The position numbers and the translations under genes were made by a program. A model generated the notes under the pieces. It worked only from the letters and a program-made list of their open reading frames with translations. It was not told where the DNA came from and ran no database searches. Source: an uncultured Desulfobacter sp. (GTDB lineage: Bacteria > Desulfobacterota > Desulfobacteria > Desulfobacterales > Desulfobacteraceae). Taken from it: a stretch of DNA of 64,000 nucleotides. Numbering within the stretch: position 1 is the first letter of the stretch; every line of letters starts with the position of its first letter. The stretch spans positions 3,970,001 through 4,034,000 of the forward strand of contig NZ_OY762929.1 of assembly GCF_963666675.1 (NCBI RefSeq). Reading direction: 5' to 3'. Positions 56,843 to 64,000 of this stretch are shown in pieces.

Positions 56843-56899
56843 TCTATTAACCGTTGAGATCAGGATACTTGGAATGATTTTAATACAAGGAGAATAGAC

Positions 56900-57580
56900 A
56901 TGGGCATTTTTACACGCTTCAGAGACATTGTATCTTCAAACATCAACGCCATGCTGGACAAGGCCGAAGACCCCGAAAAAATGATCAAGCTCATGATCCG
57001 GGAAATGGAAGACACCTTGATTGAGCTTAAATCATCTTGTGCCGGCACCATTGCCAGCCATAAAAAAGTGGAACGTTTGGGACAGGACGCCCGGGAGAAA
57101 GAGGCATTCTGGAACGAAAAAGCGGAACTGGCAGTAACCAAAGGCCGCGATGACCTGGCCCGCCAGGCCTTGATGGAAAAACGCAAATTCAGCCAGCGCC
57201 TGGACGTGGTGGAAACGGAACTTGTGGATCTTTCAGCCATGGTGGATCAATACAGAAACGACATCACCGAACTTGAAAACAAACTGAAATCCGCCCGGGA
57301 AAAACAGCGGTTGCTGGTTCAACGGCATATCCGTGCCCAGCATAAAAAGCGGGCCAGGCAGGAGATCCGCAGGGCCGATTCCTCGGAAGTGGTCAAAAAA
57401 TTCGAAGAGATGGAAAATCACATCGAACGCATGGAAGCCGAAGCCGACCTGGTGGATTACGGCAGACGATCCAGCCTCGAAACCGCCTTTGACGATCTGG
57501 CCGCCGACGAAGAGATTGAAAATGAGCTCAATGCATTGAAATCCTCCCAATCCGAGGCAATTAATGATACAAAATCCTGA
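56900..57580 (+). CDS. pspA: Phage shock protein A
   Basis: A 226-residue PspA/Vipp1-family coiled-coil protein: MGIFTRFRDIVSSNINAMLD, EDPEKMIKLMIREMEDTLIE and long helices. It oligomerises on the inner membrane under stress and inhibits PspF when unstressed. CAAGGAGAATAGAC precedes the ATG. First gene of pspABC. Confidence 0.96.
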   Translation: MGIFTRFRDIVSSNINAMLDKAEDPEKMIKLMIREMEDTLIELKSSCAGTIASHKKVERLGQDAREKEAFWNEKAELAVTKGRDDLARQALMEKRKFSQRLDVVETELVDLSAMVDQYRNDITELENKLKSAREKQRLLVQRHIRAQHKKRARQEIRRADSSEVVKKFEEMENHIERMEAEADLVDYGRRSSLETAFDDLAADEEIENELNALKSSQSEAINDTKS

Positions 57581-57610
57581 GCCTGATTTTGACAACGTCA
57601 AAGGAGAGAT

Positions 57611-57856
57611 ATGAGCGCCATATTCATTGCAACCATTATTGTCGGCGGATTGATACTTGCCCTGGTCATCCTGGGGATCATCATCATCGCCATTATCCGG
57701 GCAGCCAAAACCGGCGGGCTTTCAAAAAATGACAAGGACTTGCGGGCCGAAGAGACCCGAATGATCCAGGACATATACAATGCCCTGCCCAAAATGGAGG
57801 AACGGATTGAGGCCCTTGAAACCATACTCATCGAACGCGGACATTCAAAAGGATAA
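57611..57856 (+). CDS. pspB: Phage shock protein B-like membrane protein
   Basis: An 81-residue protein: N-terminal membrane helix (IFIATIIVGGLILALVILGI) and a C-terminal coiled coil with DLRAEETRMIQDIYNALPKM. It matches PspB in size, topology and position. PspB with PspC senses membrane stress and frees PspF. AAAGGAGAGAT upstream. Confidence 0.85.
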   Translation: MSAIFIATIIVGGLILALVILGIIIIAIIRAAKTGGLSKNDKDLRAEETRMIQDIYNALPKMEERIEALETILIERGHSKG

Positions 57857-57859
57857 AAA

Positions 57860-58303
57860 ATGAGATACCACAAAAACCGTTATCGCTGTACAGGCGCAGG
57901 GTTAGGGGGGCGGACAGGAAATGGGGGCTTTCGTCAAAGGATGAACCGCCTGACCGCCTCCGAAGGGTTTTACCGCTCCAGACGGGGCATCCTCTTCGGG
58001 GTTTGCCGGGGCCTGGCGGAACATTTCAACTTCTCGGTATTCTGGACCCGGGTGATTGTTCTGGCCCTGTTTTTATTCACCGGATTCTGGCCGGTGGGCG
58101 TCCTCTATTTTGTTGCGGCACTTTTGCTCAATCCCGAACCTGTCATTGCCCTGGAGAATGAAGATGACGAAGAATTTTATAATTCTTATACCCGGTCAAG
58201 ATCCTCGGCTATCCAGCGTATTAAAAGAAAATTTGACAATATTGACCGCCGGATTCAGCGCATGGAAGATACGGTGACGTCAAAAGAATTTGATTTTAAA
58301 TAA
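57860..58303 (+). CDS. pspC: PspC-domain protein
   Basis: A 147-residue protein. After a short basic N terminus (about 30 residues, longer than classic PspC), the PspC domain reads FYRSRRGILFGVCRGLAEHF and FSVFWTRVIVLALFLFTGFW, then a membrane helix and a C-terminal coiled coil (KRKFDNIDRRIQRMEDTV). Membrane stress sensor with PspB. Last gene before a strong terminator. Confidence 0.9.
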   Translation: MRYHKNRYRCTGAGLGGRTGNGGFRQRMNRLTASEGFYRSRRGILFGVCRGLAEHFNFSVFWTRVIVLALFLFTGFWPVGVLYFVAALLLNPEPVIALENEDDEEFYNSYTRSRSSAIQRIKRKFDNIDRRIQRMEDTVTSKEFDFK

Positions 58304-58359
58304 AAATAGTGTTAGGTCAGGAGCGGAACAATAAAACGCATTGTTCTTTTCCTTTTTTT

Positions 58360-58392
58360 CGCCTGCCCGGCAACGGGCAGGCGTTTTTTTTT
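58360..58392 (+). terminator. Intrinsic terminator of psp operon
   Basis: CGCCTGCCCG pairs perfectly with CGGGCAGGCG through loop GCAA, followed by nine T. Located 57 bases after the pspC stop. It also separates the converging acylase gene. Confidence 0.95.
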
Positions 58393-58445
58393 ATCGTATC
58401 TTAAAAATCCAATCGTTTACCAGGCGAGGTTCCGGATCTCAGCAA

Positions 58446-60857
58446 TCAATCCCTGCTTGCCGGCACCAGGGTCAGGGTCTTTTCTGCATGGGCCCTGATG
58501 GCGTTATCTGAGAACCACCAGTACCGGACAGCCCCCGCCATAAAATCGTTCACCAGATCTTTCTGGTGGGGATGAAAGGTCCGGCCTGCCGCCCCGCCCG
58601 GCAACACCGCCATGATCTTCTCATCATCCCCCATGTCCGCCACAAACCGCAGGGAGGCACAATGGGTCACGGCATAGGGGGCATCAAAATCGTACCACCC
58701 CCGATACAGCGTCTCCCCTGATCCGCCCATGGGCATAGGTCCTGTGCCGAGCACCCCCTTCATCCGCCCCTTGCGGGCAAGGGGATTGACCAACTCAAGG
58801 GTATGCAGATCCCCCCAGCGCCATTGGGTTGGGTCATCGCCGAGAACCTGAGCCAACTCGTTCCGGGCGGCATGGGCAGCCCGGACAAAAAGATCCGCCA
58901 TGGTTTCCGTTGTACCGGCGGTGCGTATATCATCAAAAAAAAGATTGTCACCGGTCACCACAAACTGTAGAAGACGTTCCTGCCAGTAATACCAGGAATT
59001 TAAAAAGGTCAAAACCTTTTGGGGGCCCAGATCATCTTCAAACACAGCCCTGGCAAAATGCCGGTAGATAGCTTGAAAAATTAAAGGCCCCGCCTTTTCA
59101 GGATCATCTTCAAAATTCCAATCCGCCAGAATTTGTGCCAGATCTTTTGTGTCCGGGTTGGAGAGCAGAATCCCTGCCATGATCGGCGCAATGCGCCGGG
59201 CCATCACATTGCCGGTATCCCTTTGGTACTGCCACATATCCAACGGCGCCTGGCCTGCGTTGCCCCCCATGAGTTCCTTTAATCTTGCATAGCGAAATGA
59301 CGGTGCAAAAAAAGAGGAGTAGTAATAGGGAAAGCCTGAATCCACTGTTTTATTATTGCAGGTGCCGATCCACTTTTTTCCTGGGTTGATCTGTCCGGGC
59401 ATCTGATCCGGGGCAATCCAGCCCTGCCAGTTATCCGTGCCGTCTTTGACCACATGGGGAAAGGTGCCCCCGCTGCTGCGCACGGGAACCCGGCCGGATG
59501 CCTGGTGGCCGATATTGCCGTCACTGTCGGCAAACACCCAGTTAAAACAGGCCACCGTCAAATCCTGCATGGCCCGGGACAGCGCTTGGGCATTTTTAGC
59601 CTTCAGAACATCCAATAATCCGATGTTCGGCGTCATGGACTCCACCGCGGCAAATCGGAGCGTGAACACCTTATTGCCGACCAGACCGTTGAGGACCTTA
59701 GAGACCACCGGTCCCCGGCGGGTGGTCCGGATATCCAGAGTTTCTGTGCGAAAGCCGCCGGGCGAATTTTTATCTTTAATTTTCAACGGCTCTTTAATAT
59801 GCCCAAAGGCGATGGAATTGCTCCCTTCCAGATAATGATCCGGATTTTTAGGATCAACGGTTTCAACGTAGAGGTCCACCATGTCGCCATAGTTGTTGGT
59901 GGCCGACAAGGCAATGTACTCGGTACGCCCTACCCCCATCCCCGGAATGCCGGGGATCTGCGCCCCAACGGCCCGGATGCCGGGACAGATCAATCCGGCC
60001 GGATACCAGACACCCGGCAACACTCTCGGGTCCAGGTGGGGATCGCCGGCCAGCAGCGCAGATCCGGTGGCGGACTTTGCCGGGGCCACGGCCCAGTTGT
60101 TACTTCCCACCCGCAACGTTCGGTCCCCGGCATACGCCAAAAGCTCCGGGTCAAAGGGCAAAGCCAACCCAAGGTTCTCCTTGGGCGGCATGGCAATAAA
60201 ACCCTTGTCACCGGGATCATCCACGTTGATATTCAACGGCAGGAGCATGGCGGTTTTTTCATAACCCAGGGTATCCAGCAGCATCTGGGAAATAATTTCC
60301 GTGGACAGATTGGCAGCTGTGGAATATCCCATATAAAACAGCACACCAAGACAATCTTCCACCTGCCATAAATCGGGTTTGATCCCGGCTAAACGAAACT
60401 CCAAAGCCAGATCATCCGGACATTTTTTTATAAAGGCATTTATGCCGTCGACATAGTGCTGAAACTCTTTTCTCAAGGCCGGATTCAATATCCGGCCCTG
60501 TTTTTTCGCCATGCGGGAAATGCCGATGGTGCGCATGCGGATATCCAGATCCCGGGCCTGGACGCCTGCCAACTCGCAGATGCGCCCTTCATAATACATC
60601 CGGGTCATCTGCATCTGGAACAGCCGGTCCTGGGCCATGACAAACCCTTGGGCAAAAAACAGGTCTTCAATATTTTGAGCATGGATATAGGCAATACCCG
60701 AATCGTCCCGGGTAACAGCCACAGAAGCTTTTAAACCGATAAGACTTAACCGCCCGTCATCCTGATAATCATTGAGTTGGGGTAAAAAGAAGAAAAGAAC
60801 CACACAGCAGAACACAAGCAAACCGACAACGACACAGACACGCCGAATCCATTTCAT
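58446..60857 (-). CDS. Penicillin acylase family protein (Ntn hydrolase)
   Basis: An 803-residue exported protein with N-terminal signal/anchor (CVVVGLLVFCCVVLFFFLPQ). The small-subunit domain ends before VGSNNWAVAPAKS, where the Ser would be the new N-terminal nucleophile after self-cleavage; downstream YGDMVDLYVETVDPKNPDHY and NWVFADSDGNIGHQASGRVP match the large subunit. Members hydrolyse amide bonds of acylated compounds such as beta-lactams or acyl-homoserine lactones; the substrate here is unknown. Full length. Confidence 0.88.
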   Translation of the reverse strand: MKWIRRVCVVVGLLVFCCVVLFFFLPQLNDYQDDGRLSLIGLKASVAVTRDDSGIAYIHAQNIEDLFFAQGFVMAQDRLFQMQMTRMYYEGRICELAGVQARDLDIRMRTIGISRMAKKQGRILNPALRKEFQHYVDGINAFIKKCPDDLALEFRLAGIKPDLWQVEDCLGVLFYMGYSTAANLSTEIISQMLLDTLGYEKTAMLLPLNINVDDPGDKGFIAMPPKENLGLALPFDPELLAYAGDRTLRVGSNNWAVAPAKSATGSALLAGDPHLDPRVLPGVWYPAGLICPGIRAVGAQIPGIPGMGVGRTEYIALSATNNYGDMVDLYVETVDPKNPDHYLEGSNSIAFGHIKEPLKIKDKNSPGGFRTETLDIRTTRRGPVVSKVLNGLVGNKVFTLRFAAVESMTPNIGLLDVLKAKNAQALSRAMQDLTVACFNWVFADSDGNIGHQASGRVPVRSSGGTFPHVVKDGTDNWQGWIAPDQMPGQINPGKKWIGTCNNKTVDSGFPYYYSSFFAPSFRYARLKELMGGNAGQAPLDMWQYQRDTGNVMARRIAPIMAGILLSNPDTKDLAQILADWNFEDDPEKAGPLIFQAIYRHFARAVFEDDLGPQKVLTFLNSWYYWQERLLQFVVTGDNLFFDDIRTAGTTETMADLFVRAAHAARNELAQVLGDDPTQWRWGDLHTLELVNPLARKGRMKGVLGTGPMPMGGSGETLYRGWYDFDAPYAVTHCASLRFVADMGDDEKIMAVLPGGAAGRTFHPHQKDLVNDFMAGAVRYWWFSDNAIRAHAEKTLTLVPASRD

Positions 60858-61010
60858 GGCAGCTCCTTGAATGTATGTAAAAGTACATCATAATAGGCAC
60901 TTGCCACCAGCAATGTCAACAAAGACGAAAATGTTTACAGATCAATCAGATATGTTAAAAGATACAGAGGATCTCCAATGAACTTGAACCTGAATTGCTC
61001 AGCAATTTAA

Positions 61011-61170
61011 ACTCTGTGCTCTCTGTGTCCTCTGTGGTTTTAAAAAAAGCGGGCAAAGCCGCAAAATATAAACCAGGAGGTTTGATAAAAAACATTCAAT
61101 CCCTCCGGGATTTCATTTTTTAAACCACCGAGGACACAGAGGTTAGGCTGTCGCCGAACTACACAGAGAA
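61011..61170. repeat. Inverted CTCTGTG-type repeat
   Basis: CTCTGTGTCCTCTGTGGTTT at 61021-61040 has its inverse AAACCACCGAGGACACAGAG at 61122-61141 with one mismatch. Further CTCTGTG-type words occur at both outer ends (61012-61018; ACACAGAGAA near 61161-61170). Total about 160 bp without gene. The whole intergenic stretch 60858-61224 contains nothing else recognisable except a small GCGG/CCGC hairpin at about 61049-61062. Confidence 0.7.
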
Positions 61171-61224
61171 TGGCACCCGGCAAGGTTTATACACCCAAGT
61201 TACATGCGAGTCCCCTGACAATAC

Positions 61225-61842
61225 TTACAGCCACCCCAGAAGCCCCGCCCCCTCCCGGGCAAGCCCCCAGGCAAAGCAGCACAAAAGAAGACCCAGCACC
61301 CGCATGGTCCAGACATAGGCAGCGCCGGTTAAAAAGCTGCGGGTCCGGGCCACCACAACAGCCAAAGCAAGTTTAGATCCCACAAGCAGCAGATAAAAGC
61401 CGGCCACAAATCCCGCCGCGCCGCCAGGATGAATCTGCCAGGCCTTTGACGCCACAGGGGCGCCAACGGTAATCCAGAACAGGTAAGGATGGGGGCTTAA
61501 AATATTGACCAGTACCCCCTTCATCAGGGATGAGGAAATACGCCCGGTGGACCCGGGCATCTGCCCGGCAGTTCGAATACATGACATTCCCATTTTCAAA
61601 ACGATAACCGCCCCGACAAGGGATATAACACCCAGTACAGGGTCGGATCCGGACAGCCGGGAAACCAAAAGAAAAGAGACGATCAACACCGGAAGATCTG
61701 AAATGAGCGGCGCCAGGGCCACACGGATGCCGGCACCTATACCCAGACGAACGGTTTCACTGATCACAAGGGCCAGCAAAGGTCCCGGCGACAAACCGGC
61801 GGACAATCCCAACACCATCCCCATGAACAAATATTTTTCCAT
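61225..61842 (-). CDS. LysE/RhtB-family amino acid exporter
   Basis: A 205-residue membrane protein with about six helices. The family start GMVLGLSAGLSPGPLLALVI and the GIGAGIRVALAPLISDLPVL repeat half are visible, with KGVLVNILSPHPYLFWITVG in the second half. Members export amino acids or derivatives. Substrate not deducible. Divergent from proB. Confidence 0.88.
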   Translation of the reverse strand: MEKYLFMGMVLGLSAGLSPGPLLALVISETVRLGIGAGIRVALAPLISDLPVLIVSFLLVSRLSGSDPVLGVISLVGAVIVLKMGMSCIRTAGQMPGSTGRISSSLMKGVLVNILSPHPYLFWITVGAPVASKAWQIHPGGAAGFVAGFYLLLVGSKLALAVVVARTRSFLTGAAYVWTMRVLGLLLCCFAWGLAREGAGLLGWL

Positions 61843-62047
61843 ATGCCGCCTCTATTTATCCCTGCCCGAAAAAACCAGGCAATTAATATATCAGCCGGCT
61901 TTTATCTTTTCCATCACAAAGAAACGACAGGGCTGAAAATCATGCCTTGCAATCATCTGCGCTATGGTTTAATTTTTGCCCATTAATTTGGTAATGACGA
62001 TTAGCTGCGCGGCCTGGTGCCGCTTTTTTAAAAACCTGGGACATAAT

Positions 62048-63202
62048 ATGAACACCGACCAGCAAATCATACCCCTGTCCGCTTTCAAACGTATTGTGGT
62101 CAAAGTGGGTTCAGGGGTGCTGACCCGGAAGAACAGCCTCAATCTTGACGTCATCAACAGCATTGCAAGGCAGATCTGCGTACTCCATGACCGGGGTATA
62201 GAAGTCATCCTTGTCTCTTCCGGGGCCATGGCTGCGGGCGTTAAAAAAATCGGTCTGAAGAAAAGGCCGTCGGAGACCCCCAAACGACAAGCCGTTTCAG
62301 CCATCGGCCAGGCAGACCTGATCCGGGAATGGGAAAAGGCCGTGGAGCACTGCGGCCGGAAAGTAGCCCAGATCCTTCTGACCCGGGGCGACCTGTGCGA
62401 CCGGGTCCGGTATCTGAATGCCAGAAACACCCTGAATACCCTCCTGGAATGGAAGGTGCTGCCCATTGTGAATGAAAATGACACGGTGGCGGTAAAATCC
62501 CTGCAATTCGGAGACAATGACAATCTCGGTGCCATGATCACCCTGCTGCTTGGCGCCGACTTGATGATCAATCTCACCGATATCGGGGGCCTATATAATA
62601 AAGATCCCCGGTGCCATGACGATGCCCAGCTTCTCAGGCAAGTGACCTCAATGGGCAGTGACATTGAAGCCATGGCAGGAGAGATCGCCGGGCCTTTGGG
62701 TACGGGGGGCATGGGAACCAAAATAAGTGCGGCTAAAAAACTGACCTCGGCCGGGATTCCCATGATCATTGCCTGCGGTCTGGAACAGGATATTCTGGTT
62801 AAAATCATCGACAACAATTATACCGGCACCTATTTTGTTCCCAATGAGCAAAAGGCCTCATCCAGGAAAAACTGGATCGGCCTGACTCTCCAGGCCAAGG
62901 GCAGAATCACCATAGACAAAGGTGCCCAGAAAGCGGTTGTGGAGCAGGGCAAAAGCCTTTTGCCGTCGGGCATTACCCGGGTGGAAGATTATTTTGAAGT
63001 CGGTGATCCCGTGGAGTTCATCACAGAGGACAAGGTGGTCCTGGGCATGGGCCTTGTCAATTACAACGCCTCGGATATATTAAGAATAATGGGATGCAAA
63101 ACCAGTCAGATTAAGAAACGCCTGGGTTACAGATCCTATGACGAGGTGATCCACAGAGATAATCTAATGATCACCGCATACCCGGACGACGCCCGGTCGT
63201 AA
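62048..63202 (+). CDS. proB: Glutamate 5-kinase
   Basis: A 384-residue kinase: KRIVVKVGSGVLTRKNSLNL, VILVSSGAMAAGVKKIGLKK, PIVNENDTVAVKSLQFGDND, then the C-terminal PUA domain (NWIGLTLQAKGRITIDKGAQ onward). First step of proline synthesis, making glutamyl phosphate. ATG 62048 is the usual start of the family. The next gene is proA, but a 133-bp palindromic repeat separates them. Confidence 0.96.
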   Translation: MNTDQQIIPLSAFKRIVVKVGSGVLTRKNSLNLDVINSIARQICVLHDRGIEVILVSSGAMAAGVKKIGLKKRPSETPKRQAVSAIGQADLIREWEKAVEHCGRKVAQILLTRGDLCDRVRYLNARNTLNTLLEWKVLPIVNENDTVAVKSLQFGDNDNLGAMITLLLGADLMINLTDIGGLYNKDPRCHDDAQLLRQVTSMGSDIEAMAGEIAGPLGTGGMGTKISAAKKLTSAGIPMIIACGLEQDILVKIIDNNYTGTYFVPNEQKASSRKNWIGLTLQAKGRITIDKGAQKAVVEQGKSLLPSGITRVEDYFEVGDPVEFITEDKVVLGMGLVNYNASDILRIMGCKTSQIKKRLGYRSYDEVIHRDNLMITAYPDDARS

Positions 63203-63204
63203 TA

Positions 63205-63337
63205 TTTGAACGAAAAGTCACCCACCTGCGGCGTTGCAGAATAATTTGCCAAATTATAAGATCGGGCCTCACAACCATGAGGTTGCTCCGGTTCCAAATT
63301 ATTCTGCGCCTTGCATCTGGGCAACTTTTCGCCCAAA
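63205..63337. repeat. Palindromic intergenic repeat, family A, copy 3
   Basis: 133 bp between proB and proA. Outer arms TTTGAACGAAAAGTCACCC and GGGCAACTTTTCGCCCAAA pair, followed inward by GCGGCGTTGCAGAATAATTTG against CAAATTATTCTGCGCCTTGC. Relative to copy 2 the inner arm changes AAAAATTTG to AATAATTTG and the other arm changes in parallel, so pairing is kept. Lies three bases after the proB stop. Confidence 0.85.
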
Positions 63338-63395
63338 CATGGCGCTTTGACTCAGGCCCTAATTTTCGGGATAAATTTATAAGGAGAATTATTCG

Positions 63396-64000
63396 ATGTC
63401 TTTGGAAAATCAGATCATTGAGATAGCCAAACAGGCCAGAGCGGCAGCCCGGATTATGGCGGCTCTGCCTTCGGAACAAAAAAACAGGGCTCTTTTTGCC
63501 ATTGCCCGGCAGCTGGAAAAAGATAAAGACGCCATCCAGGCCGAAAACGCAAAGGATGTGGCCGCAGCCCGGGAAAACGGCTTATCCGATGCCATGATCG
63601 ACCGGCTGACCATTACGGATAAGGTCTTGAACGGCATGGTTGAAGGCCTGGAATATGTGGCCGGCCTGGAAGATCCCGTGGGCACCCTGTCCGATTCCTC
63701 CATCCGGCCCAACGGCATTGAAATGGCCAGAATGCGCATCCCTTTGGGGGTCATCGGCATTATCTATGAATCCAGGCCCAATGTCACCGTGGATGCAGCA
63801 GGCCTGTGTCTCAAAGCCGGTAACGCCGTGATCCTGCGGGGCGGTTCCGAAGCCATTTACTCCAACAAGGCCCTGGCAAGTGCCATAGAAAAAGGCATTT
63901 CCTCAGAAGGCCTGCCGGCCGGTGCAGTCCAGGTGATCCCCACCTCTGACCGGGCCGCCGTGGATATCATGCTCAAGCAGGAAGAGTATGTCGACCTGAT
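63396..64000 (+). CDS. proA: Gamma-glutamyl phosphate reductase, 5' part (cut by window edge)
   Basis: An open frame begins at ATG 63396 with AAGGAG at 63381-63386 and runs off the window end. About 201 residues are present: SLENQIIEIAKQARAAARIM, IPLGVIGIIYESRPNVTVDA (the ProA signature), AGLCLKAGNAVILRGGSEAI and further. It reduces glutamyl phosphate in proline synthesis, after proB. The catalytic Cys lies beyond the edge. Confidence 0.95.
   Translation, partial: MSLENQIIEIAKQARAAARIMAALPSEQKNRALFAIARQLEKDKDAIQAENAKDVAAARENGLSDAMIDRLTITDKVLNGMVEGLEYVAGLEDPVGTLSDSSIRPNGIEMARMRIPLGVIGIIYESRPNVTVDAAGLCLKAGNAVILRGGSEAIYSNKALASAIEKGISSEGLPAGAVQVIPTSDRAAVDIMLKQEEYVDL

Noticed and set aside
61969..62817. 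282-codon minus-strand frame opposite proB
   Set aside because: Shadow of the proB frame; composition is Arg/Ser-rich with no domain.

Overview
The window reads as chromosomal DNA of a Gram-negative, sulfate-reducer-like bacterium. The partial 16S rRNA gene at the left edge resembles Desulfobacterota (Desulfobacteraceae/Desulfobacter-like) from memory; no database search was possible. Supporting context: a complete tol-pal set (outer membrane), a DsrE-like protein, a persulfide-dioxygenase/rhodanese fusion, sigma-54 promoters and a psp envelope-stress locus. Most of the window is core housekeeping DNA, cut by one small mobile-element scar (about 6.6-10 kb).

Layout. 1-1.2 kb: 5' part of a 16S gene leaving the window on the minus strand, with leader and a near-consensus promoter. 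1.4-6.65 kb: a ComEA-like protein, then a minus-strand run of a sugar epimerase, a phosphoglycosyl transferase, a WbpM/FlaA1-type dehydratase and a beta-CASP RNase joined by short gaps or overlaps. 6.65-10 kb: scar with an IS5-type transposase remnant, a MITE-like 133-bp element, an intact IS1634-type element and a frameshifted IS66 tail. 10-13.5 kb: envelope genes (OmpA-domain protein, LPP20-type lipoprotein, exported unknown, PBP4-type carboxypeptidase). 13.5-19.6 kb: minus-strand lon-tsaB-psd-greA-rpoZ-ttcA-folE2. 20-24 kb: prepilin peptidase, DsrE-like protein, then peroxiredoxin and an MBL/double-rhodanese protein behind a consensus sigma-54 promoter. 24-28.6 kb: CheX-like protein, HU, PilZ protein, exonuclease I, ribosomal proteins L13 and S9.

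28.7-38.7 kb is a long minus-strand envelope and repair cluster: tolQ-tolR-tolA-tolB-pal-cpoB-ruvC-ruvA-ruvB, an L,D-transpeptidase, a single-pass membrane protein and a bactofilin. 39-44.4 kb: groEL/groES, an FmdB zinc ribbon, a HELVH protein, a 31-residue bS22/COX24-like basic peptide, hflC/hflK. 44.7-50 kb: DciA, TrmN6-type methyltransferase, tRNA-Ser(GGA), EpmB-type aminomutase, a DHH phosphoesterase, UDP-glucose dehydrogenase. 50-64 kb: ElbB, PepN, a UDP-glucuronate 4-epimerase-like enzyme, a universal stress protein, pspF facing pspABC, a penicillin-acylase-family protein, a LysE-type exporter, proB and the 5' part of proA.

The most unusual content is non-coding: several families of palindromic intergenic repeats. 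One has three long copies (38.7, 55.4, 63.2 kb), with a paired base change between two of them that preserves the hairpin. Others are a related long palindrome touching the pepN stop, a hairpin repeat array upstream of ugd with a diverged copy near lon, and palindromes next to hup and lysE. The strongest regulatory observation is the consensus -24/-12 promoter of the peroxiredoxin locus, with a perfect 14+14-bp dyad about 210-250 bp upstream. The most interesting protein context is the L,D-transpeptidase / membrane connector / bactofilin trio downstream of ruvB.
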